Part shown: one piece after another, positions 1 to 5,772 of the stretch
Numbering within the stretch: position 1 is the stretch's first letter
Layout: the number at the start of each line of letters is the position of its first letter
Source of the DNA: an uncultured Prevotella sp.
GTDB lineage: Bacteria; Bacteroidota; Bacteroidia; Bacteroidales; Bacteroidaceae
DNA length: 32,109 nucleotides
Assembly (NCBI GenBank): GCA_900316015.1
Contig: ONBG01000037.1
Coordinates: forward strand, 1 to 32,109
Reading direction: 5' to 3'
Program-made: the position numbers and the translations under genes
Notes under the pieces: model-generated
What the model was told of the DNA's origin: nothing
What the model saw: only the letters and a program-made list of their open reading frames with translations
The model's database searches: none

Positions 1-482
1 AAATATCTTGCGGCAAGCGTACGATGGTCTACCTCACCATTCTTAAGTTTGACAAAGTAGTAAGCCACGCCATCATAATAATACTCCAGTTGTCCGTTAT
101 AGAACTGCGGTGCTCTGAAATAAGCCTCAAACACAACGTATTCAGGACGTTTCGTGGCAACTAACACCTCGTTTAGCGCTTGCTCCCGGGTATCCATGTA
201 CAACACCTTGTCCTTCAAAGTGTCGGTGTCAACATCTTTGTTCAGGTAGGCCACATGGGATACGGAAAACTTAGGAACACTGTCCTTAAAACGAATATAA
301 CCTTCGGAGTCTGAAGTCGTCAGCAGTGTTCCTCTTGCATTGAAGACCGAATTGAAGACCGATGCGAATTCAATAGGTTGCCGTGTATGGCTGTCTAACA
401 GCCTGAACTGTACTTGTGCCTTTGCTTCTACACCTAAAAGGCAACAAACAACCAACGCAATAATGTTTTTACTATACAGCAT
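1..482 (-). CDS. Exported protein with carboxypeptidase-regulatory-like N-terminal domain (partial, 3' end outside window)
   Basis: The reverse strand is open from an ATG at 482 to the window edge, giving 160 residues with no stop. The protein begins with a signal peptide (MLYSKNIIALVVCCLLGVEAKA, cut here for length after about residue 22) followed by a beta-rich stretch with the pattern of the CarboxypepD_reg-like domain of Bacteroidota surface proteins, including QPIEFASV near residue 36, SDSEGYIRFKD near residue 58 and LNEVLVATKRPEY near residue 102. These domains usually sit at the N-terminus of envelope proteins or TonB-dependent receptors. The C-terminal part is missing, so the function is unknown. 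A promoter-like element lies about 245 bp upstream, which implies a long leader. I am confident of the gene but not of its role. Confidence 0.75.
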   Translation of the reverse strand, partial: MLYSKNIIALVVCCLLGVEAKAQVQFRLLDSHTRQPIEFASVFNSVFNARGTLLTTSDSEGYIRFKDSVPKFSVSHVAYLNKDVDTDTLKDKVLYMDTREQALNEVLVATKRPEYVVFEAYFRAPQFYNGQLEYYYDGVAYYFVKLKNGEVDHRTLAARY

Positions 483-727
483 ACTAATTTTTTTAGGAAG
501 CCTTCTCCCTGTTACAGCTATACCGACAGTCGCGGGAGACTCTCCATAGTACCTTTTACCACCTTTCTGAAAACTCCTTTACGAAGTTCAATATTAAATC
601 CAACCAATAATTCCTATTTATAGGGCGGTGAACCATATCAACAGATTCTACTCACAGAGAGTAGGCACAACTCTTTTTGTATGAACCTAAAGCGGTGATG
701 CCACACATGCTCCTATCCGTTTCGCTG
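483..727 (-). promoter_or_regulatory. Long structured 5' leader of the partial exported-protein gene (weak resemblance to a cobalamin riboswitch core)
   Basis: Between the promoter at 728-735 and the ATG at 482 the transcript would carry about 240 nt of leader. On the minus strand it contains a perfect hairpin (CTACTC-5 nt-GAGTAG, 648-664) and, near the start codon, CCCGCGACTGT (525-535) enclosed by TCTCCC/GGGAGA arms and followed by GAAGGC. CCCGCnACTGT and GGGAAGGC are signatures of the cobalamin riboswitch family, but the usual spacing and the upstream AAnAGGGAA/GGTG block are not clearly present. It may be a divergent riboswitch, another structured leader, or chance. Confidence 0.25.
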
Positions 728-759
728 CAAAGATACCCATTTATTTTAATTATTATAAC
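728..759 (-). promoter_or_regulatory. Promoter of the leftward partial exported-protein gene
   Basis: TATCTTTGC, a perfect match to the Bacteroidota TAnnTTTG -7 element, lies on the minus strand at 728-735. The -33 position about 20 bp upstream reads GTTA rather than TTTG, so the upstream half is weak. Confidence 0.45.
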
Positions 760-852
760 TCAGCCAGACGATATTTGATCCATAACTTGCGAAAAGTGCG
801 AATATATTGCCATCCATTGATGCTCTTAACATCTGGCTGCTCCTGTCGGAGA

Positions 853-1001
853 TGGCATAGTCATCGCGGATTTCAAGAGATGACCTTTCGAACGCTGATA
901 GATAACCTAATAGGAGCTATTAGATGGCCTATTGTAAGGTTGGAGATGACCTATTAGGAGCCCTTAGATGACCTATTGAAGAGCAGGAATGACCTTTTGC
1001 C
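853..1001 (+). repeat. Left 22-bp-period repeat array (five units plus a decayed sixth)
   Basis: Units starting with AGATGACCT-like sequence begin at 878, 900, 922, 944 and 966, exactly 22 bp apart, with a degenerate sixth at 988. The first 12-13 bases are conserved (AGATGACCTWTTG consensus) and the remaining 9-10 vary. A 12-bp sequence, GGCATAGTCATC (853-864), precedes the first unit. The same organisation, inverted, occurs at 31901-32020. A period of 22 is not a multiple of 3, so this is unlikely to be coding. I know of no established function. Confidence 0.8.
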
Positions 1002-1149
1002 TTTTCACTCTCATCAGATTTCCCCTTTTCTCTCTTGGTCTTTTTCCTTTGCTCTCTTAGAAAAGGAGGACTGGAATATAAAAAATTAAATTCAGCGCAA
1101 GTGCTTGTTTATTGCTAACATATTGTTATACAGGACTTTAAATCAAGTT

Positions 1150-1185
1150 ATAGGCTTTATCTATCCCCTGATAGATTCTATCTGT
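1150..1185 (+). promoter_or_regulatory. Candidate OxyR operator upstream of dps
   Basis: Four tetrads, ATAG (1150), CTAT (1161), ATAG (1171) and CTGT (1182), are spaced 7, 6 and 7 bp apart. The classical OxyR motif is ATAG-N7-CTAT-N7-ATAG-N7-CTAT, so 15 of 16 tetrad bases match with one base less in the centre. The core is also a perfect inverted repeat, ATCTATC-CCCT-GATAGAT (1159-1176). It abuts the -33 element of dps, a gene known to be OxyR-controlled in Bacteroides. Assignment to OxyR is inference. Confidence 0.5.
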
Positions 1186-1215
1186 TGGAGGGCGATGAGA
1201 AAGTTGCTACCTTTG
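1185..1215 (+). promoter_or_regulatory. dps promoter
   Basis: TTG at 1185-1187 and TACCTTTG at 1208-1215 are separated by 20 bp, a close match to the Bacteroidota sigma-ABfr promoter. The predicted start near 1220 gives a leader of about 40 nt. Confidence 0.75.
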
Positions 1216-1261
1216 CATCAGAAAAAGAAAACAAATGTATAACAAATAAAAACAAAAGACA

Positions 1262-1741
1262 ATGAGAACATTAAATTTCACCGGATTGAACGAAAACAAT
1301 GTACAGAAAGTCAATAACGCATTAGCTCAGCTCTTAGCCGACTTCCAGGTTCATTACACCAACTTGCGCAACTTGCACTGGAACATCAAGGGTCGCCGCT
1401 TCTTCATCCTGCATGAGAAGTATGAGGAGCTTTACAACAGCATGGCAGAGAAGATCGACGAAGTGGCTGAGCGCATCCTGCAACTTGACGGCACGCCAGA
1501 GCATCGCTTCTCCGCATACCTCAAGCAAGCAAAGGTACAGGAATTGGATGTTGTCAAGAATGAAGACGCAGGACTCAAATATGTCTTAGATACCACCCAA
1601 ACTTTGATCGCAGACGAAAGAGAGGTACTTGCCGTAGCTGCAGAAGTGGGCGACGAGGTTACAGTAAGCTTGATGACGGACTACCTCGCAGGACAGGAGA
1701 AGTTGGTTTGGATGTTAGCAGCATACAACACAGAGGCATAA
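1262..1741 (+). CDS. dps: Dps family DNA-binding ferritin-like protein
   Basis: This 159-residue protein has the length of a Dps monomer. Family proteins form dodecamers that oxidise and store ferrous iron with hydrogen peroxide and protect DNA in the cytoplasm. The region around residues 33-65 (HYTNLRNLHWNIKGRRFF, then HEKYEELYNSMAEKIDEVAER) carries the conserved ferroxidase signature His...Asp/Glu of Dps proteins. The gene stands alone with its own promoter, a candidate OxyR operator upstream and a terminator-like hairpin downstream, consistent with oxidative-stress control. The ATG at 1262 fits both the promoter position and the family N-terminus. Confidence 0.95.
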   Translation: MRTLNFTGLNENNVQKVNNALAQLLADFQVHYTNLRNLHWNIKGRRFFILHEKYEELYNSMAEKIDEVAERILQLDGTPEHRFSAYLKQAKVQELDVVKNEDAGLKYVLDTTQTLIADEREVLAVAAEVGDEVTVSLMTDYLAGQEKLVWMLAAYNTEA

Positions 1742-1782
1742 GGATAAGATATCAGCCATAGAACTACCAACTATTCATCAGA

Positions 1783-1821
1783 AGCGGACTTAAAGGAGGA
1801 TTCTTCTTGGGTCCGCTTTTA
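1783..1821 (+). terminator. Rho-independent terminator after dps
   Basis: AGCGGAC (1783-1789) pairs with GTCCGCT (1811-1817) around a 21-nt loop and is followed by a short T run. The long loop makes it moderate in strength. Confidence 0.5.
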
Positions 1822-1845
1822 CTGGATAGATCCCCCTGCCATATT

Positions 1846-1877
1846 TTTGGAGGAATCAAGTAAAATGCGTACTTTTG
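1846..1877 (+). promoter_or_regulatory. GH53 gene promoter
   Basis: TTTG at 1846-1849 and TACTTTTG at 1870-1877, separated by 20 bp, match the Bacteroidota -33/-7 consensus. The ATG follows 27 bp downstream. Confidence 0.75.
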
Positions 1878-1904
1878 TCGAGAATAAGCTAAAACAACAA
1901 CGAT

Positions 1905-3224
1905 ATGAAATCGACAAAGACCATCATCATGCTGGTTCTGTGCTGTTTCTTCCTCCCTGTCACAGCACAAAAATATGTTGGAGGTGATATTTCTTGCCTG
2001 CCTCTGTACGAGCAGGCTGGGTCTGTTTACGCTGACCATAACGGGAACGTAATCGCTTCCCCACTCTCTTTCTTCAAGGACGCAGGCATGAATGCCATGC
2101 GCGTGCGCCTGTTCGTAAACCCTACAGGCTATACGACAGATATCCAATTGCCGTCTGTGAGGACGGCAGACACGAACGTCTGCCAGGACCTGAATTGGGT
2201 CAAGGCTCTCGGCAAGCGCATCAAGGCGCAAGGGATGAAATTCTTGCTCGACTTTCATTATTCCGATACCTGGGCAGATCCCGGCAAACAGTGGACCCCT
2301 GATGCGTGGGCGTCATTAGGAGACGCAGAATTGCAAAAGCAACTTTATGACTATACCAAGGCAGTTTTGGACACGCTGAAGGCGAATGGGGCGGAACCCG
2401 ACCTCATCCAGACCGGCAATGAGATCAGCTACGGGATGTTATGGGGAAGCAATACTACAGTAGGGTCATCGTCTGTCAACAGATGCTATCCCTCTTCCAG
2501 TACTTCTTATTGGGACAGATTTGCCGGATTGCTCAAGCAAGCCATCGCTGCTTGCCGTGCGGAATGTAGCCAGGCTAAGATTATCTTGCATGTGGAGAGG
2601 GTCTCTACCACTCAGCAGAGGGACAATGCCAACTACGTTGCGTTGACGAATTTCTTCCAAAAGATGGATGGCTTCGGCATCGACTATGATGTGATTGGAC
2701 TCAGTTACTACCCTTATTTCCACGGCTCCCTGAATGAATTAGAGGGAGCGATCCAAGCGATGGAAGCCCATCACCACGACAAGCAGATCATGATCGTGGA
2801 GACGGGATATCCCTATGCGTGGGCAGTCGGAGGAAGTACCTACGACTATACCGGCACCTATCCCTATTCGGATGAAGGGCAGAAAGCTTTTACCAACGAC
2901 CTGATTGCAATGCTCAACAAGCACGAAAAGGTGACGGGGCTGTTCTGGTGGTGGATGGAATACAATGCTTATCCGTATGCTTCCACGAAGCTCTCAGGAT
3001 GGTATAACGCCCCCTTGTTCGACAGCAATACTGGAAGGGCAACATCAGCATTGTCTTTATTGAAGGATTTCCTCCATACTTCTTCCGGGATCAGTCCACT
3101 CCCTGCAGCTTCCTTGCATCAGGATGATGATAATTGGTATACGCTTTCCGGAGCAAAGGTAGGAAAGCCAAACCCGAGAGGAATTTATATCCACCACGGG
3201 AAAAAGATTTTCAAGAAGGATTAG
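1905..3224 (+). CDS. Secreted endo-beta-1,4-galactanase, glycoside hydrolase family 53
   Basis: The 439-residue product has an N-terminal signal peptide (about residues 1-21, ending VTAQ) and a GH53 (beta/alpha)8 domain at about 24-385. GH53 enzymes cleave beta-1,4-galactan side chains of pectic type I arabinogalactan with retention. The expected acid/base Glu is E173 in QTGNEISYG and the nucleophile is E299 in IMIVETGYP. The last 45 residues follow a Ser-rich linker and end in WYTLSGAKVGK...GIYIHHGKKIFKK, a motif that resembles the C-terminal segment common on secreted Prevotella proteins, possibly a sorting or anchoring tail. The gene is monocistronic with its own promoter, and no SusC/SusD pair is nearby. 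Its stop overlaps the convergent pstB stop by 3-4 bp. Confidence 0.93.
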   Translation: MKSTKTIIMLVLCCFFLPVTAQKYVGGDISCLPLYEQAGSVYADHNGNVIASPLSFFKDAGMNAMRVRLFVNPTGYTTDIQLPSVRTADTNVCQDLNWVKALGKRIKAQGMKFLLDFHYSDTWADPGKQWTPDAWASLGDAELQKQLYDYTKAVLDTLKANGAEPDLIQTGNEISYGMLWGSNTTVGSSSVNRCYPSSSTSYWDRFAGLLKQAIAACRAECSQAKIILHVERVSTTQQRDNANYVALTNFFQKMDGFGIDYDVIGLSYYPYFHGSLNELEGAIQAMEAHHHDKQIMIVETGYPYAWAVGGSTYDYTGTYPYSDEGQKAFTNDLIAMLNKHEKVTGLFWWWMEYNAYPYASTKLSGWYNAPLFDSNTGRATSALSLLKDFLHTSSGISPLPAASLHQDDDNWYTLSGAKVGKPNPRGIYIHHGKKIFKKD

Positions 3225-4102
3225 CTGAACGCTCCTTTTAAATACCTGCGTGTCAGCTCTTTCTGAGGATGGTGGAACACCTGGTCGGCGTCTCCAGCTT
3301 CTATCACCTCACCTAAGTACATAAACACCACATAGTCGGCAATCCGAAGGGCCTGGCGCAAGGTATGGGTAACCATGACAATAGAATAGCTCTGCTTGAG
3401 TTCCACGAACAAGTCCTCGACTTTCTTGCTGGAGATAGGGTCTAAGGCACTGGTGCTCTCATCCGCCAACAGGATGCTGGGTTCAACGGCTAAGCTCCGC
3501 GCGAGGCAAAGACGCTGTTGCTGTCCTCCAGAAAGCTTGGTTGCCGGACTGTGTAGGCGGCCTTTTACCTCCTCCCAGAGGTTGACGGCGCGCAGATAAT
3601 GCTCCACGATCAAGTTGAGCTTTGCCTTTTTGTGAATGCCATGGATACGACAGCCATAAGCGATATTGTCATAGATGCTCATGGGAAGTGGGCATGGACG
3701 TTGTGGGACCAGTCCTACCTGCCGGCGAAGCTCCGTCAGTTCTGGGCCAGAAGCTTTGACGATGTCCTTCCCGTCCAAGTCGACCCTACCAGAGATCTCT
3801 ACTCCTTCCGTCGTATCGATCAACCGGTCGAAAGTACGCAACAAGGTTGACTTCCCGCATCCAGAAGGACCAATAATACAAGTGATCTTGTTCTGGGGGA
3901 TGCGAACGTTCACATTCTTTAATATAGGATTCCCATGGATGGACAGGTTTAGTTGCTTGACCTCCAATTGGGCATTCTCAAGGCGCGCAAACTTGCTATC
4001 TACCACGAACGGGGTGGAACGGGTACAAATAGGCTCACGATGCCAAAGACCTGCCACCACACTGTTGTTGAACGTATTGCTAATCGTTGTTGCTATACTC
4101 AT
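3221..4102 (-). CDS. pstB: PstB-type ABC transporter ATP-binding protein (probable sulfate/oxyanion importer ATPase)
   Basis: The 293-residue ATPase has Walker A GPSGCGKST (residues 78-86), signature LSGGQQQR (190-197) and Walker B ILLADE (210-215), with overall similarity to PstB. PstB proteins are usually near 250 residues. This one has about 45 extra N-terminal residues before the ABC domain. The promoter 22-30 bp upstream of 4102 supports the longer start. It is divergent from the sulfur carrier gene, while the matching binding protein and permeases lie 8 kb away at the end of the sulfur operon. It carries TACCA-N6-TGGTA operators upstream, as they do. No phoU is present. The family is clear. 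A sulfate rather than phosphate substrate is inferred from context. Confidence 0.88.
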   Translation of the reverse strand: MSIATTISNTFNNSVVAGLWHREPICTRSTPFVVDSKFARLENAQLEVKQLNLSIHGNPILKNVNVRIPQNKITCIIGPSGCGKSTLLRTFDRLIDTTEGVEISGRVDLDGKDIVKASGPELTELRRQVGLVPQRPCPLPMSIYDNIAYGCRIHGIHKKAKLNLIVEHYLRAVNLWEEVKGRLHSPATKLSGGQQQRLCLARSLAVEPSILLADESTSALDPISSKKVEDLFVELKQSYSIVMVTHTLRQALRIADYVVFMYLGEVIEAGDADQVFHHPQKELTRRYLKGAFS

Positions 4103-4127
4103 CTTCTACTCTTTTTTAATCCGATTG

Positions 4128-4158
4128 CAAAGATCGTTGTTTCTCAGGACTCTCACAA
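4128..4158 (-). promoter_or_regulatory. pstB promoter
   Basis: On the minus strand ATTG (TTG at 4156-4158) and GATCTTTG (4128-4135) are separated by 20 bp. The first base of the -7 element deviates from TAnnTTTG, as at thiS. The centre of the nearest operator is 57 bp upstream of the -7 centre. Confidence 0.55.
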
Positions 4159-4180
4159 TACCCCTTTACAGTGAGATGGA

Positions 4181-4196
4181 TACCAAAGGTTTGGTA
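4181..4196. promoter_or_regulatory. Operator 1: TACCA-N6-TGGTA palindrome
   Basis: TACCAAAGGTTTGGTA lies between pstB and the sulfur carrier gene, centred near -65 relative to the predicted pstB start. The two arms are perfect inverted repeats. The next copy lies 30 bp away, three helical turns. Confidence 0.75.
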
Positions 4197-4210
4197 TATT
4201 CACGCAGTCC

Positions 4211-4226
4211 TACCAAACCTTTGGTA
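4211..4226. promoter_or_regulatory. Operator 2: TACCA-N6-TGGTA palindrome
   Basis: TACCAAACCTTTGGTA is the exact reverse complement of operator 1 and has perfect arms. The centre-to-centre distance to operator 1 is 30 bp and to operator 3 is 45 bp. Confidence 0.75.
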
Positions 4227-4255
4227 GCCCACAGACATACTTATGGTATCCAAAA

Positions 4256-4302
4256 TACCACTGCCATGGGATTCCCTGTCTTCCCAATTATGCCGAACTT
4301 TG
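4256..4302 (+). promoter_or_regulatory. Promoter of the sulfur assimilation operon with operator 3 at about -42
   Basis: Operator 3 is TACCACTGCCATGGGA (4256-4271), one mismatch from the palindrome. It shares its first 14 bases with the pstS operator. The -7 element GAACTTTG (4295-4302) starts 39 bp after the operator start, the same offset as at pstS, and the -33 position reads GATTC, a poor match. A weak -33 with a palindrome centred near -42 is the layout of an activator-dependent promoter. Aligned with the pstS promoter, the two share most positions through CTTTGCAC. Confidence 0.7.
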
Positions 4303-4328
4303 CACTCGGAAATCAAAACAAAAAAGAT

Positions 4329-4541
4329 ATGGCACAGATTGTAGTAAACGATGAGAAGCAAGAGGTAACACTCCCTCTGACCTTATCAGAGCTGATTAAG
4401 CAGAACAAGATCTTCCAACCAGAAATGGTAACGGTACAGATCAACGAGACATTCATCGAGAGAGAAGATTACGACAAGACCCCAATCCATGATGGAGACA
4501 AGATCGACTTCCTTTATTTTATGGGAGGAGGAAGCCGATGA
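4329..4541 (+). CDS. ThiS/MoaD-like sulfur carrier protein with C-terminal extension after the glycines
   Basis: The 70-residue beta-grasp protein starts at ATG 4329, the first start after the promoter. Upstream in-frame sequence is antisense to pstB. It has the ThiS pattern of a short ubiquitin-like fold ending in a glycine motif: MVTVQINETFIER near 33-45, HDGDKIDFLYFMGGG at 54-68. The family is adenylated and thiocarboxylated on the last glycine. Here the glycines are followed by Ser-Arg, so the carrier would first have to be trimmed, and a JAMM protease is encoded two genes downstream. The stop overlaps the start of the E1 gene by 4 bp. The context points to cysteine or homocysteine sulfur delivery rather than thiamine synthesis, because no thiamine genes are nearby. 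Confidence 0.9.
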   Translation: MAQIVVNDEKQEVTLPLTLSELIKQNKIFQPEMVTVQINETFIEREDYDKTPIHDGDKIDFLYFMGGGSR

Positions 4542-5344
4542 TTGACTTTACCGAAGACCAGATCGAGCGATACAGCCGCCATATCCTTCTCCAAGAAGTA
4601 GGTGTGGAAGGGCAAGAGAAAATCCATGATGCCAAAGTCCTGATTGTCGGGGCGGGTGGATTAGGAGCTCCTGCCGCCTTATACCTCGCTGCAGCGGGCG
4701 TGGGTAAGATCGGGATCGTAGATGCAGATGTAGTAGACCTCAGCAACTTGCAGCGCCAAGTGATCCATTTCACGAAAGACATTGGACGTCCAAAAGTGGA
4801 GAGTGCCAAGGAAAAGATGGTCGCCATCAACCCCGACGTGGAGGTAACGACCTATCATGAGTTTATGGATTCCGCCAATGCCATGGACATCATCCGTCCT
4901 TGGGATTTCGTGATTGATGGAACGGACAACTTTCCCGTCAAATTCCTCATCAACGATGCCTGTGTCATGCTTGGCAAAGCCTTCTCGCACGGTGGCATTC
5001 TCCGCTTTAAAGGCCAGACCTTCACGCACGTCCCAGGATCAGCTTGCTATCGTTGCATGTTCAAGGAACCGCCACCAGCCGGTGCTGTCCCAACCTGCTC
5101 ACAAGCAGGAGTGCTCGGAGCCATCGCCGGGATGCTCGGTACCATACAAGCGACAGAAGCCTTGAAGTACACGCTTGGCGTAGGAGAACTGCTCACCAAC
5201 CGCCTGCTCACCTTCGATGCCAAGACGATGGTGTCCCGTACTATCCCCGTCAAGAAACGTGATACCTGCCCGATCTGCGGCACCCATCCCACCATTCACC
5301 AATTGATTGATTATGAGCAAACAGCTTGCGACCTCAAGCATTAA
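4538..5344 (+). CDS. ThiF/MoeB/HesA-family E1-like adenylyltransferase
   Basis: The 268-residue protein activates the C-terminus of ubiquitin-like sulfur carriers with ATP. Seen features are the nucleotide loop GAGGLG (residues 38-43), DADVVDLSNLQRQ (62-74), catalytic Asp in DGTDNF (D130), zinc cysteine pairs C170/C173 and C244/C247, and a candidate active-site cysteine C187 in PTCSQAG. The length matches ThiF/MoeB without a rhodanese domain. It overlaps the carrier gene by 4 bp and precedes the JAMM protease gene, so it most likely adenylates that carrier to allow thiocarboxylate formation. An alternative role in molybdopterin synthesis lacks support from neighbours. Confidence 0.9.
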   Translation: MIDFTEDQIERYSRHILLQEVGVEGQEKIHDAKVLIVGAGGLGAPAALYLAAAGVGKIGIVDADVVDLSNLQRQVIHFTKDIGRPKVESAKEKMVAINPDVEVTTYHEFMDSANAMDIIRPWDFVIDGTDNFPVKFLINDACVMLGKAFSHGGILRFKGQTFTHVPGSACYRCMFKEPPPAGAVPTCSQAGVLGAIAGMLGTIQATEALKYTLGVGELLTNRLLTFDAKTMVSRTIPVKKRDTCPICGTHPTIHQLIDYEQTACDLKH

Positions 5345-5354
5345 ACAGAAGAAG

Positions 5355-5753
5355 ATGAAGATAAACGAACATGTCATACAGGAGATCATTGACCAAGCAC
5401 AGAAAGACGCGCCTCAAGAGAGTTGTGGCTATCTGTTGGGGCTTGACGGAGTAGTGACCGAGAATTATCCAATGGAGAACATGGACCACAGTGAGGAACA
5501 TTTCACCTTTGATCCAAAGGCTCAATTCGCTGCATTAAAGTATGCCCGTCAGCACGACCTAAAGATCCTTGCCAACTGGCATTCTCACCCTGCCAGTCCC
5601 TCTCGCCCATCGAATGAGGACATCCGACTTGCCAACGACCCGAACATCCGTTATGCCATTCTATCCCTACAGGATGGCAAAATCCACCTGAACTCATTCA
5701 AAATCCTAAGGGGAGAGGTCGTGGATAAGGAGATTCATTTCAGTAGGGAATAA
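5355..5753 (+). CDS. JAMM/MPN+ (M67 family) metalloprotease, sulfur-carrier processing
   Basis: The 132-residue single-domain protein carries the full JAMM zinc site: E22 in QESCGYLLG, then H76-S-H78 and S86/D89 in the H-x-H-x7-S-x2-D pattern (WHSHPASPSRPSNED). I chose ATG 5355 because it follows the E1 stop at 5344 and starts directly at the domain. An in-frame upstream ATG at 5307 would overlap the E1 gene. Known relatives are QbsD, which removes a dipeptide from the sulfur carrier QbsE, HcyD in Wolinella and mycobacterial Mec, which releases cysteine from CysO. With the carrier ending GGG-Ser-Arg, either trimming or product release is possible. The enzymatic class is clear and the exact step is inferred. 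Confidence 0.88.
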   Translation: MKINEHVIQEIIDQAQKDAPQESCGYLLGLDGVVTENYPMENMDHSEEHFTFDPKAQFAALKYARQHDLKILANWHSHPASPSRPSNEDIRLANDPNIRYAILSLQDGKIHLNSFKILRGEVVDKEIHFSRE

Positions 5754-5772
5754 ACAATAACTATCAAGCATC

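Noticed and set aside
775-957. 60-codon plus-strand ORF over the left repeat array
   Set aside because: It covers the 22-bp repeats, whose period breaks the reading frame, and has no recognisable domain.
853-1001. CRISPR array
   Set aside because: Unit of 22 bp with only 12-13 conserved bases and 9-10 bp variable parts is too short for repeat plus spacer, units are degenerate, and no cas gene is present.
1764-2258. 164-codon minus-strand ORF opposite the galactanase
   Set aside because: Antisense to the signal peptide and N-terminus of a clear GH53 gene. No promoter and no family pattern.
3675-4328. Long N-terminal extension in frame with the sulfur carrier
   Set aside because: The extension is antisense to pstB and crosses the intergenic operators. 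The carrier starts at ATG 4329 behind its own promoter.
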